Source: a virus
IMG/VR virus record: IMGVR_UViG_3300010148_000133
Location: 1 to 22,557 of that record
Length of the DNA stretch: 22,557 nt
Strand: one strand, 5' to 3'
The translations under genes were made by a program, and so were the position numbers. This document shows positions 17,705-22,557 of this stretch, piece after piece. Every line of letters starts with the position of its first letter. Position 1 is the stretch's first letter. The notes under the pieces are model-generated. The model saw nothing but the letters and a program-made list of their open reading frames with translations. It did not search any database and was not told the origin of the DNA.

Positions 17705-18904
17705 ATGATATTCCAAATTATGGATGATAAGAAAGATTGTATAGGTGTTTATGCAAAAAATAAATTTATATATGATAGAATACCAGCAAATATTAGCAAA
17801 ACTTGGGGTTTTTCAAGACACTTAGAAGATTATAATATTGAGTATGCATATTTGTGGTCAATGGGAAAAAATATAGGTAAAACCTGCCCAGAACACTTAG
17901 AGGCTAGATGGAAAACAGCAGAAAAGAAAATAAGATCTCACTTCAAGTCGATATATAAAACAAAAATTAATTTAGAAGATATATGTTTTTTTGATATAGT
18001 ACCCGAAAAGCAACTTATGCATTATTATCAAACAAAAAATGAAATTTGTGAATGGGTTTTTGAGAATTTCGAAAGACCAGAAAACTATTCTTTGCTTTTA
18101 GATACATATAAAACAATTAATTCAATATCTAAAAATAAAGTTAACATTAATTTGAATAAACTATATAGGCATTCAAAAATAGATAATAAGGCGAGACACT
18201 TACTTAAGTGGATCCAAGAAAATCCTAGCCCAATTGTTAATTATGATTTGTTTGGAAGCGTAACCGGTAGACTTACTACCAAAGTAGGGAGTTTTCCCAT
18301 AATGAATTTAAAAACAGAAATAAAAGACATTGTCGAACCTAAATGGGATTGCTTCGTTGAACTTGATTTTAATGCAGCAGAAATTAGAACAATGATTTCC
18401 CTAATGGGACAAGAACAACCACAGGAGGATATACATGAGTGGAACATCAAAAACATATTTAAAGAAGACATCAGCAGAGAGAAGGCAAAACAAAGATTTT
18501 TTGCTTGGTTATACAACTCGGAAGATAATTCAATCGATTCCGAGTATTACAGCAAGCAAATGTTGGTCGATAAATTCTACTGCGAGCAAAAAGAGGAAAT
18601 ACGGAACCCTTTTGGTAGAAGGACAGGTTGCGATAGATTTCACGCACTTAACTACCTCTTGCAATCCGCTTCCTCCGACAACTGTTTGGACAGGGTCAAC
18701 AAAATCGAAAGATTCTTAAGAGATAGGAGAAGTTATGTCGCCTTTACTATACACGATTGTGTTATTATCGACCTTCATAGGGATGATCGTGATCTCATTC
18801 CACATATCAAGCAGATTTTCGAAGATTCGAAATTAGGAAACTTCAAATCTGGCTGTAAAATAGGAAAAAATCTGAGAGATATGAGGAATTTTTCATGGCA
18901 ATAA
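17705..18904 (+). CDS. Minimal family-A (PolA-like) DNA polymerase
   Basis: A 399-residue protein with the polymerase motifs of DNA polymerase I but no recognisable 3'-5' or 5'-3' exonuclease domain. Seen in order are VTGRL at 186-190, motif A at 219-227 (ELDFNAAEI, with D221 and E226), and QEDIHEW at 240-246. The O-helix motif B REKAKQRFFAWLY at 258-270 gives R258, K262, F266 and Y270. QSASSDN at 320-326 and motif C IHDCVII at 349-355 follow. In E. coli Pol I motif C reads HDE; here it is HDC. The first 170 residues, possibly the thumb, are not recognisable. ATG 17705 has AAGGAGG at 17693-17699; an in-frame ATG at 17627 lies inside the previous gene. Activity is expected but the E to C change leaves doubt. 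Confidence 0.82.
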   Translation: MIFQIMDDKKDCIGVYAKNKFIYDRIPANISKTWGFSRHLEDYNIEYAYLWSMGKNIGKTCPEHLEARWKTAEKKIRSHFKSIYKTKINLEDICFFDIVPEKQLMHYYQTKNEICEWVFENFERPENYSLLLDTYKTINSISKNKVNINLNKLYRHSKIDNKARHLLKWIQENPSPIVNYDLFGSVTGRLTTKVGSFPIMNLKTEIKDIVEPKWDCFVELDFNAAEIRTMISLMGQEQPQEDIHEWNIKNIFKEDISREKAKQRFFAWLYNSEDNSIDSEYYSKQMLVDKFYCEQKEEIRNPFGRRTGCDRFHALNYLLQSASSDNCLDRVNKIERFLRDRRSYVAFTIHDCVIIDLHRDDRDLIPHIKQIFEDSKLGNFKSGCKIGKNLRDMRNFSWQ

Positions 18905-19098
18905 ATAACGGAGACCTAGTAATTACTTTGCCAAAAATTAAAGAAATTCAAAGTATTGTTAATTTAGAGGTGGGTCAAATGGGTTTTGTTGTCGAAATTG
19001 AGCATGGTACACAAAGTACTGTGTATGGTGTAATAATTGATGGTAAAAAATATTATTTATTTGATGATGAAATAAAAAAAGTGGAGGAAACATGTTAA
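18895..19098 (+). CDS. Small KOW/SH3-like barrel protein, unknown role
   Basis: A 67-residue protein made of short beta strands: GDLVITLPK, then a GQMGFVVEIEHG turn and VYGVIIDGKKYYLFDDEIKK. This is the usual look of a small SH3/KOW-type barrel, as in many phage hypothetical proteins. No catalytic residues are evident. Its start overlaps the polymerase gene by 10 bases and its end overlaps the next gene by 7, so the three are probably made together. ATGAGGA just upstream serves as the binding site. It could be an accessory to the polymerase or to the tubulin-like protein; nothing in the sequence settles this. Confidence 0.8.
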   Translation: MAINNGDLVITLPKIKEIQSIVNLEVGQMGFVVEIEHGTQSTVYGVIIDGKKYYLFDDEIKKVEETC

Positions 19099-19904
19099 TC
19101 ATCGGACTCGGAAATGCAGGATGCAATATATCTGAATTATTTAAAAAACATAAACAGTATCAAGTTGAACTGTTAGACGAAGATAAAGGAATCAAAAAAT
19201 GTGGTTCTGTTGAGGAATATGATGAGATCAATTATAAGCCTCGCAAGAAAGCCGTCAAATCTGCCACTGAGGGCATTCTATTTGTGTGCGGCAGTGGTAA
19301 GATATCTGGAGCCACTCTACGCGTCCTAGAGGGCCTCAAGCACGTTAAAATGACTGTTGTTTATATTGTGCCTGATTTAGAACAATGTTCAAATTTGGAA
19401 CACAGAAGGCACAAGGTTCACTTTGGAATCCTTCAACAATATGCTAGATGCGGCTCTATAGATGAACTATTAGTTCTGGATAACAAAAAGATCGCAGACT
19501 TTGTTGGATATGGAACTGTTTTGAAATATTATGATAATGTAAATCATTATATATATTCCGTGATACATACTTTAAATTATTGTAACAATGTAAAACCAGA
19601 TTTCGACACAAGACATAAAATAAAAGATATAAGTAAAATATCGACACTAGGATGGGGTATTTTTGGAGAAAAAGAAGAAAAAATGTTTTTTTCCCTTGAC
19701 AACATAACTGAGACGAGTTATATTATTAACATAAATGAGGATGAACTAAATAATGACATTACTGTAATGCCTACTGTTCAAGCGATGGTTAAAGATAACA
19801 AATCGTTGAATAGAGAAACTTCTTTCGGCATTTGGTCTACTGAAGAAGAAAAAAGTTACTTTTACATAAAACATTATACTCATATTATACAAGGGGAGGA
19901 ATGA
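19092..19904 (+). CDS. FtsZ/tubulin-like GTPase (divergent)
   Basis: A 270-residue protein whose motif order resembles FtsZ and tubulins, GTPases that form filaments. Seen: MLIIGLGNAGCNIS at the N-terminus, like the FtsZ G-rich G1 loop; FVCGSGKISGATLRVLE near 64-80, where FtsZ has GGGTGTG; a VVYIVPDLE strand near 89-97; LLVLDNKKI at 126-134, like the FtsZ PNDKL; and NNVKPDFDTRHKI at 165-177 followed by STLGWGIFGE. The last recalls the synergy loop NVDFADV and its MGSGVA strand. The distance from the G-rich loop to the synergy Asp (about 103 residues) equals that in E. coli FtsZ as remembered. It lacks the exact GGGTG[TS]G signature and the long FtsZ tail. TGGAGG precedes the ATG. Filament formation is inference. 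Confidence 0.68.
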   Translation: MLIIGLGNAGCNISELFKKHKQYQVELLDEDKGIKKCGSVEEYDEINYKPRKKAVKSATEGILFVCGSGKISGATLRVLEGLKHVKMTVVYIVPDLEQCSNLEHRRHKVHFGILQQYARCGSIDELLVLDNKKIADFVGYGTVLKYYDNVNHYIYSVIHTLNYCNNVKPDFDTRHKIKDISKISTLGWGIFGEKEEKMFFSLDNITETSYIININEDELNNDITVMPTVQAMVKDNKSLNRETSFGIWSTEEEKSYFYIKHYTHIIQGEE

Positions 19905-19907
19905 AAA

Positions 19908-19985
19908 ATGAAATTAATATTTGCAACTGTGCTGTTTGTTTTTTTATTCACTTGGTTGTGGATGACAGTTACAAAAAAAGTTTAA
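19908..19985 (+). CDS. 25-residue membrane peptide
   Basis: A short frame starts 3 bases after the tubulin-like gene, with GGGGAGGA 8 to 15 bases upstream. It encodes MKLIFATVLFVFLFTWLWMT followed by VTKKV: a single hydrophobic span with Lys at both ends, as in short phage membrane peptides. An ATG at 19901 in another frame would give 34 residues with no hydrophobic span and would run into the downstream promoter, so it is less likely. The strong binding site and the clean transmembrane pattern support a real gene, but it is very short. Confidence 0.5.
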   Translation: MKLIFATVLFVFLFTWLWMTVTKKV

Positions 19986-19993
19986 AAAAATAT

Positions 19994-20022
19994 TTGACAA
20001 GATAACCTCAACGGGTTATATT
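19994..20022 (+). promoter_or_regulatory. Host sigma70-type promoter P1
   Basis: TTGACA at 19994-19999 and TATATT at 20017-20022, with a 17-base spacer. A7 tracts at 19973-19979 and 19984-19990 look like UP elements. An inverted repeat ATAACC/GGTTAT lies within the spacer and start of the -10. The expected start is near 20029, about 24 bases before the lipoprotein ATG. Confidence 0.9.
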
Positions 20023-20052
20023 ATTATATAATACAAAGCAAGGAGATAAAAA

Positions 20053-20148
20053 ATGCTTAGTTTAATATTGCTCACCATTATTGGTTGCGGCGAAAAAGAA
20101 GAAGATTCTGCTTCAAAAGCAGTAGTCGAAGACCCTTCCGAGGGTTAA
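20053..20148 (+). CDS. Candidate 31-residue lipoprotein
   Basis: A frame of 31 residues beginning MLSLILLTIIGCGEKEEDSA and ending in VEDPSEG. AGGAG at 20041-20045 lies 7 bases before the ATG, and promoter P1 sits directly upstream. The hydrophobic start, IIGC as lipobox and a charged region after the Cys are what a minimal lipoprotein would show; the mature part would be about 20 acidic residues. The signal is short and has no Lys/Arg at its N-terminus, which is unusual. Small phage lipoproteins expressed early can block superinfection or, as Rz1-type spanins, act in lysis; no Rz gene is seen, so neither is assigned. The transcription unit of its own makes a real gene likely. Confidence 0.62.
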   Translation: MLSLILLTIIGCGEKEEDSASKAVVEDPSEG

Positions 20149-20167
20149 AAAAAGTTTGTAAAAAAAC

Positions 20168-20196
20168 TTGACAATGTAATCCTAACAGGTTATATT
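20168..20196 (+). promoter_or_regulatory. Host sigma70-type promoter P2
   Basis: TTGACA at 20168-20173 and TATATT at 20191-20196, with a 17-base spacer. A7 tracts at 20147-20153 and 20160-20166 mirror those of P1, the upstream tract at exactly the same distance from the -35. The inverted repeat TAACAGGTTA lies at 20183-20192. The start is expected near 20203, shortly before AAGGAG at 20213. Confidence 0.9.
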
Positions 20197-20223
20197 ATAT
20201 ATGTTCAACAAAAAGGAGTTATT

Positions 20224-20478
20224 ATGAGCATCACACAAAATTTCCCAGTACACACTGGAACATTCACTACACAAAAAGGCGAAAAGCGTACAATGAACTT
20301 CATCAAGACTTCAGACTTACCGTCCTCTATAACAAGTCTGCATTCGCGAGTTCGAAAACTTCAACCGGGGTTTGAGACAGTATATGATGTAGATAAGGGA
20401 CAATATCGTACCTTTAATTATAATACGTTAGTGGGCAATATTTCCATGAATCGTCAAAGTGTAACAATCCAAAGTTAG
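20224..20478 (+). CDS. Small WYL_2/DUF2693-like protein
   Basis: An 84-residue protein with its own promoter (P2) and binding site AAGGAG at 20213-20218. The pattern GTFTTQKGEKRTMNFIKTSD in the first part and YDVDKGQYRTFNYNTLVG in the second matches what I remember of the WYL_2 (DUF2693) family, a small Sm-like/SH3 barrel common in T4-like phages: a strand with KxGxxRTM and a later D-x-x-x-x-x-x-Arg-x-Phe strand. The role is not known. Early expression from a host promoter fits a host-takeover or regulatory role, but that is inference. A short hairpin with T run follows, so it is probably a single-gene transcript. Confidence 0.78.
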   Translation: MSITQNFPVHTGTFTTQKGEKRTMNFIKTSDLPSSITSLHSRVRKLQPGFETVYDVDKGQYRTFNYNTLVGNISMNRQSVTIQS

Positions 20479-20495
20479 TTTTTTGGGGTTTTGGG

Positions 20496-20525
20496 CGTTT
20501 TTCCTTAAAAACGTTCATTTTTTTC
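20496..20525 (+). terminator. Weak terminator between the small gene and P3
   Basis: CGTTTTT (20496-20502) pairs with AAAAACG (20507-20513) around CCTT, followed by TTCA and seven T ending at 20524. The stem is AT-rich, so strength is uncertain. Its position, just before promoter P3, fits a transcript end. Confidence 0.55.
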
Positions 20526-20554
20526 TTGACACGGTTTAAAATACGTGTTATATT
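20526..20554 (+). promoter_or_regulatory. Host sigma70-type promoter P3 for the ssDNA-binding protein gene
   Basis: TTGACA at 20526-20531 and TATATT at 20549-20554, with the same 17-base spacer as P1 and P2. ACACG/CGTGT flank an inverted repeat in the spacer. The start is expected near 20561, giving a leader of about 88 bases, far longer than those from P1 and P2. Confidence 0.9.
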
Positions 20555-20563
20555 ATAAGTACG

Positions 20564-20640
20564 AGTTGTGTTATACAACTTAAAATAAACCGGGGGTAAG
20601 GTTGAAACCCTGCTCACCTTAAAATTAGTAACAACAGGAG
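20564..20640 (+). promoter_or_regulatory. Structured leader of the gp32 gene (candidate autoregulatory operator)
   Basis: At the predicted transcript 5' end AGTTGT (20564-20569) pairs with ACAACT (20575-20580). Next, TAAGGT (20597-20602) pairs with ACCTTA (20616-20621). Directly 5' of that stem is GGGGG (20592-20596), and the loop holds CCC (20608-20610), so a pseudoknot is possible with one G as first loop. From 20622 to the binding site CAGGAG (20635-20640) the leader is A-rich and looks unstructured. T4 gene 32 mRNA has a pseudoknot followed by an unstructured tract to which gp32 binds to shut off its own translation. The analogy is inference; a simple hairpin is the alternative. Confidence 0.5.
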
Positions 20641-20648
20641 ATACTACT

Positions 20649-21416
20649 ATGGCTATAAATATTGAAGCGATGCGAGCCAAACTTAACGCATCTAAAACAG
20701 GCAGAAAAGGTCAAACTAATAATACGAAATGGCGACCAACTCAAGGAGACCAAACCATTCGTATTCTTCCTACAGCAGATGGAGATCCGTTTAAGGAATT
20801 CCACTTCCATTATAATGTAGGCAAAAACCCCGGCATTCTTTGTCCAAAGAAAAATCATGGTGAAGCATGCCCAATTTGTGATTTCGCATCAGAATTATGG
20901 AGACAAGGAGTAGAAAATGATGATAACACTCTAAAGTCTGAAGCGAAAAAACTATTTGTAAGAAAAAGATATTATTCCCCTATCATTGTCCGTGGCAATG
21001 AAGCGGAAGGTGTAAAGATTTGGTCTTATGGAAAGCAGGCTTATGAAACCTTACTAGGTTATGTTCTTGATGCTGATTATGGTGACATTACAGATCCAGA
21101 GACAGGAACCGACCTTGTATTGAATTATGATGTCCCCGGTACCCCCGGCTCTTTTCCTAAGACCACATTGAAACCTCGTCGACGCCCGAGTGTTCTTTGT
21201 GATGATGCAGTCGCTGACTGCGCTGAACTATTAGAATCAGTCCCAGAAATCGGTGGTCTTTTTGAAAGAAAAACCACAGAAGAAATTAAGTCTATACTTG
21301 ATGATTTCTTATCTACCGACACGTCCTCCGAAAGTAGATCTCGTGAAACATCAAAGTACAACAATGGAACCTCGGGTGTCGACAAGGCCTTCGATAAATT
21401 TATGAATGAAGAATAA
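20649..21416 (+). CDS. gp32: gp32-type single-stranded DNA-binding protein
   Basis: A 255-residue ssDNA-binding protein that coats DNA during replication and recombination. The core contains a zinc motif H52-x12-C65-x8-C74-x2-C77 (ending in ACPIC), close to T4 gp32 (H64, C77, C87, C90, with x12, x9, x2). Aromatic and basic residues around FVRKRYYSPIIVRG and IWSYGKQAYE fit the binding groove. The N-terminal segment LNASKTGRKG is basic, as in the cooperativity region. From about residue 200 the chain becomes acidic and Ser-rich and ends DKAFDKFMNEE, like the T4 acidic tail that recruits partners. T4 gp32 has about 301 residues. The gene has its own promoter P3, a structured leader and a following terminator, so it is a separate unit. 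Confidence 0.93.
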   Translation: MAINIEAMRAKLNASKTGRKGQTNNTKWRPTQGDQTIRILPTADGDPFKEFHFHYNVGKNPGILCPKKNHGEACPICDFASELWRQGVENDDNTLKSEAKKLFVRKRYYSPIIVRGNEAEGVKIWSYGKQAYETLLGYVLDADYGDITDPETGTDLVLNYDVPGTPGSFPKTTLKPRRRPSVLCDDAVADCAELLESVPEIGGLFERKTTEEIKSILDDFLSTDTSSESRSRETSKYNNGTSGVDKAFDKFMNEE

Positions 21417-21445
21417 TCCATAGTCCTCCTTGTTGTAGGGGTCGC

Positions 21446-21487
21446 GCCGTCCAGCCCTTGGTTAAAAAATTGGACGGCATTCTTTTT
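21446..21487 (+). terminator. Terminator after the ssDNA-binding protein gene
   Basis: A perfect 8-bp stem, GCCGTCCA (21446-21453) with TGGACGGC (21471-21478), closes a 17-base loop and is followed by ATTCTTTTT (21479-21487). The loop is large, but the GC-rich stem and T run support termination. The next gene's GGAGGT starts just after it. Confidence 0.8.
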
Positions 21488-21501
21488 AATGGAGGTGTGA
21501 T

Positions 21502-22053
21502 ATGTCAGCACAAGATGATTCACGAGAAAATAAACAAAAGAAAATCTTCGGCTTTGGAGATCACAGTCGTGGCCAAAAATATGATTTTATTATTAATGGC
21601 ATCAAAGGAGAACTTAAAACAAAAAAAACAGGAAAACCCTGTTCAACAAAAAGAAGGTTTACCCTAGAGACAGTTTCAGAATGGCTAACGACAGATTTTA
21701 TAGTATCAGAATATGATGAAAATGACTCTAAAGAACTTACAGGTGTACATTATTATTTACCAGCAGGATCCCTACAGTCTTGGCTAGAACAACAAAAGAC
21801 TAAACTGTTTAAAGGTACAGATAGTAGGCTAGGTTATTCAAATGTTGATTATATTGAAAAAATGATACCGAATGAATCTTCGGAAGAAGATATTCAACAA
21901 TTGCAAAAAATTCTTAAATTATGTAAAAAAAGTGTTTGTTTGAATTGTCCGACAATCCCACACAGTTACATAAAGAAGAATGGAATTTTACTAAAAGAAG
22001 AAAACTTTGAAAAACAAAAAAACTATTTAAAGGAGAATAAAAAAATTGGGTAA
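21502..22053 (+). CDS. Unidentified protein, possible PD-(D/E)XK nuclease
   Basis: A 183-residue protein between gp32 and the RecA/UvsX gene. I do not recognise the family, but residues 26-41 (KYDFIINGIKGELKTK) give the order Asp28, Glu37-x-Lys39 on two short strands, the pattern of a PD-(D/E)XK nuclease core. A helix (ETVSEWLTT) and strands DFIVSEYD and GVHYYLP follow, then a helix with SLQSWLEQQ, as in restriction-like folds. A Cys cluster (CKKSVCLNC at about 141-149) and a Lys-rich tail end the chain. The first 25 residues are charged. GGAGGT lies 6 bases before ATG 21502. The neighbours suggest a role in DNA processing. The motif is seen; the fold assignment is inference. Confidence 0.7.
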   Translation: MSAQDDSRENKQKKIFGFGDHSRGQKYDFIINGIKGELKTKKTGKPCSTKRRFTLETVSEWLTTDFIVSEYDENDSKELTGVHYYLPAGSLQSWLEQQKTKLFKGTDSRLGYSNVDYIEKMIPNESSEEDIQQLQKILKLCKKSVCLNCPTIPHSYIKKNGILLKEENFEKQKNYLKENKKIG

Positions 22054-22557
22054 AGTAATAAAAATGAGTAAAATAAAACCGGGTAAAATTGATATTGCTG
22101 CAATGAAAAAATTTGTTAACAAAAAAGTTGGAATTGACATTGCGCATGATCTCCGTCAGGATAACCCTACGGAAGTAAAGACTTGGATCCCCACGGGTTC
22201 AAGGTGGCTTGACTCTATTACAGTTAGAGGAAAGTATGGTGGTATTCCCGTTGGGAAAATCACTGAGATTGCTGGGCTGTCTTCAGCCGGTAAATCATTT
22301 ATGGCTGTCCAGATAGCCGCCAATGCTCAGAAGATGGGCCACACTGTGGTTTACTTCGATGCTGAAAGTGCTATCGATCCAATGTTCTTAACAAATGCTG
22401 GTGTAAACACGGATGAACTTCTGTATGTTCAAGCAGTATCAGTTGAGAAAACATTGGAAACCATTGAAGATCTTATGGGAGAATATCCAGAGACTCAATT
22501 CTTGTTTATTTGGGATAGCATCGCTGCTACCTCTTCTGAAAAAGAAATTGAATCTGA
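22046..22557 (+). CDS. uvsX: RecA/UvsX-like recombinase (3' partial)
   Basis: The start of a RecA-fold strand-exchange protein that runs off the right edge. After a basic N-terminal region come TGSRWLDSITVRGKYGGIPV, then GKITEIAGLSSAGKS with the Walker A loop (GLSSAGKS; RecA has GPESSGKT), QIAANAQKMGHTVVYFDAES, AIDPMFLTNAGVNTDELLYV, and the Walker B strand FLFIWDSIAA. The body is as close to bacterial RecA as to T4 UvsX. An ATG at 22064 would be 28 bases from the only good binding site (AGGAG, 22031-22035), while the in-frame TTG at 22046 is 10 bases from it, so I chose TTG; the ATG remains possible. The start overlaps the previous gene by 8 bases. It acts with gp32 in recombination and replication. 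Confidence 0.9.
   Translation, partial: MGKVIKMSKIKPGKIDIAAMKKFVNKKVGIDIAHDLRQDNPTEVKTWIPTGSRWLDSITVRGKYGGIPVGKITEIAGLSSAGKSFMAVQIAANAQKMGHTVVYFDAESAIDPMFLTNAGVNTDELLYVQAVSVEKTLETIEDLMGEYPETQFLFIWDSIAATSSEKEIES

Noticed and set aside
18435-18719. 94-residue plus-strand frame inside the polymerase gene
   Set aside because: The polymerase frame carries motifs B and C across this stretch, so this is an out-of-frame shadow, despite an AGGAG-like sequence before its ATG.
19901-20005. 34-residue frame from ATG 19901
   Set aside because: It overlaps the membrane peptide frame, runs through the -35 of P1 and shows no recognisable pattern.
20132-20145. Hairpin ACCCT-TCCG-AGGGT at the end of the lipoprotein gene as a terminator
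   Set aside because: It is followed by seven A, not T, on this strand; the A tract is better explained as part of the P2 upstream element.
21125-21523. 132-residue minus-strand frame
   Set aside because: Antisense to the end of the gp32-type gene and across its terminator; no supporting start site.

Overview
The window is a stretch of an AT-rich contractile-tailed phage genome of the broad T4-like type. All convincing genes are on the + strand, tightly packed, with short or overlapping junctions and strong AGGAG-type ribosome binding sites. The T4-like assignment rests on recognisable neck proteins (gp13, gp14), a gp15-like tail terminator, a gp18-type sheath, gp19-type tubes, a gp53-type LysM baseplate protein, a gp32-type zinc-containing ssDNA-binding protein and a RecA/UvsX recombinase. 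The host cannot be named from the sequence. The compact genome and protein style suggest a marine or other environmental myovirus; that is inference.

Layout. 1-194: end of an unidentified gene with a lysine-rich tail, closed by a strong terminator. 230-8567: the head-tail joining and tail genes in T4-like order (gp13, gp14, gp15, a giant sheath, two tail-tube paralogues, a gp26-type protein). The gp26-type gene runs into a second, out-of-frame ORF directly before the tape measure gene, the usual place for frameshifted tail-assembly chaperones. 8736-17691: a terminator, the tape measure, a tube-like protein with an internal duplication, a gp53-like LysM protein, a very large probable baseplate hub protein and an unidentified 431-residue protein.

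17705-19985: without an obvious promoter, the late operon continues into an unexpected group: a minimal family-A DNA polymerase (399 residues, no exonuclease), a 67-residue barrel-like protein, a 270-residue protein resembling the FtsZ/tubulin GTPase fold, and a 25-residue membrane peptide. Starts and stops overlap or nearly touch, which suggests translational coupling.

19994-20554: three almost identical host-type promoters (TTGACA, 17-base spacer, TATATT) precede a 31-residue candidate lipoprotein, a small WYL_2/DUF2693-like protein and the ssDNA-binding protein gene. The last has a much longer leader that can fold into a 5' hairpin and a possible pseudoknot, recalling the T4 gene 32 translational operator. 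After a terminator come a possible PD-(D/E)XK nuclease and the start of the RecA/UvsX gene, which runs off the right edge.

The left three quarters is therefore the late morphogenesis module and the right part is a replication/recombination module expressed at least partly by host RNA polymerase. The parts most worth following up are the tubulin-like protein and mini-polymerase at the boundary, the gp32 leader, and the candidate frameshift before the tape measure gene. No tRNA, CRISPR array or insertion sequence was seen, and no gene-free stretch exceeds 300 bases.
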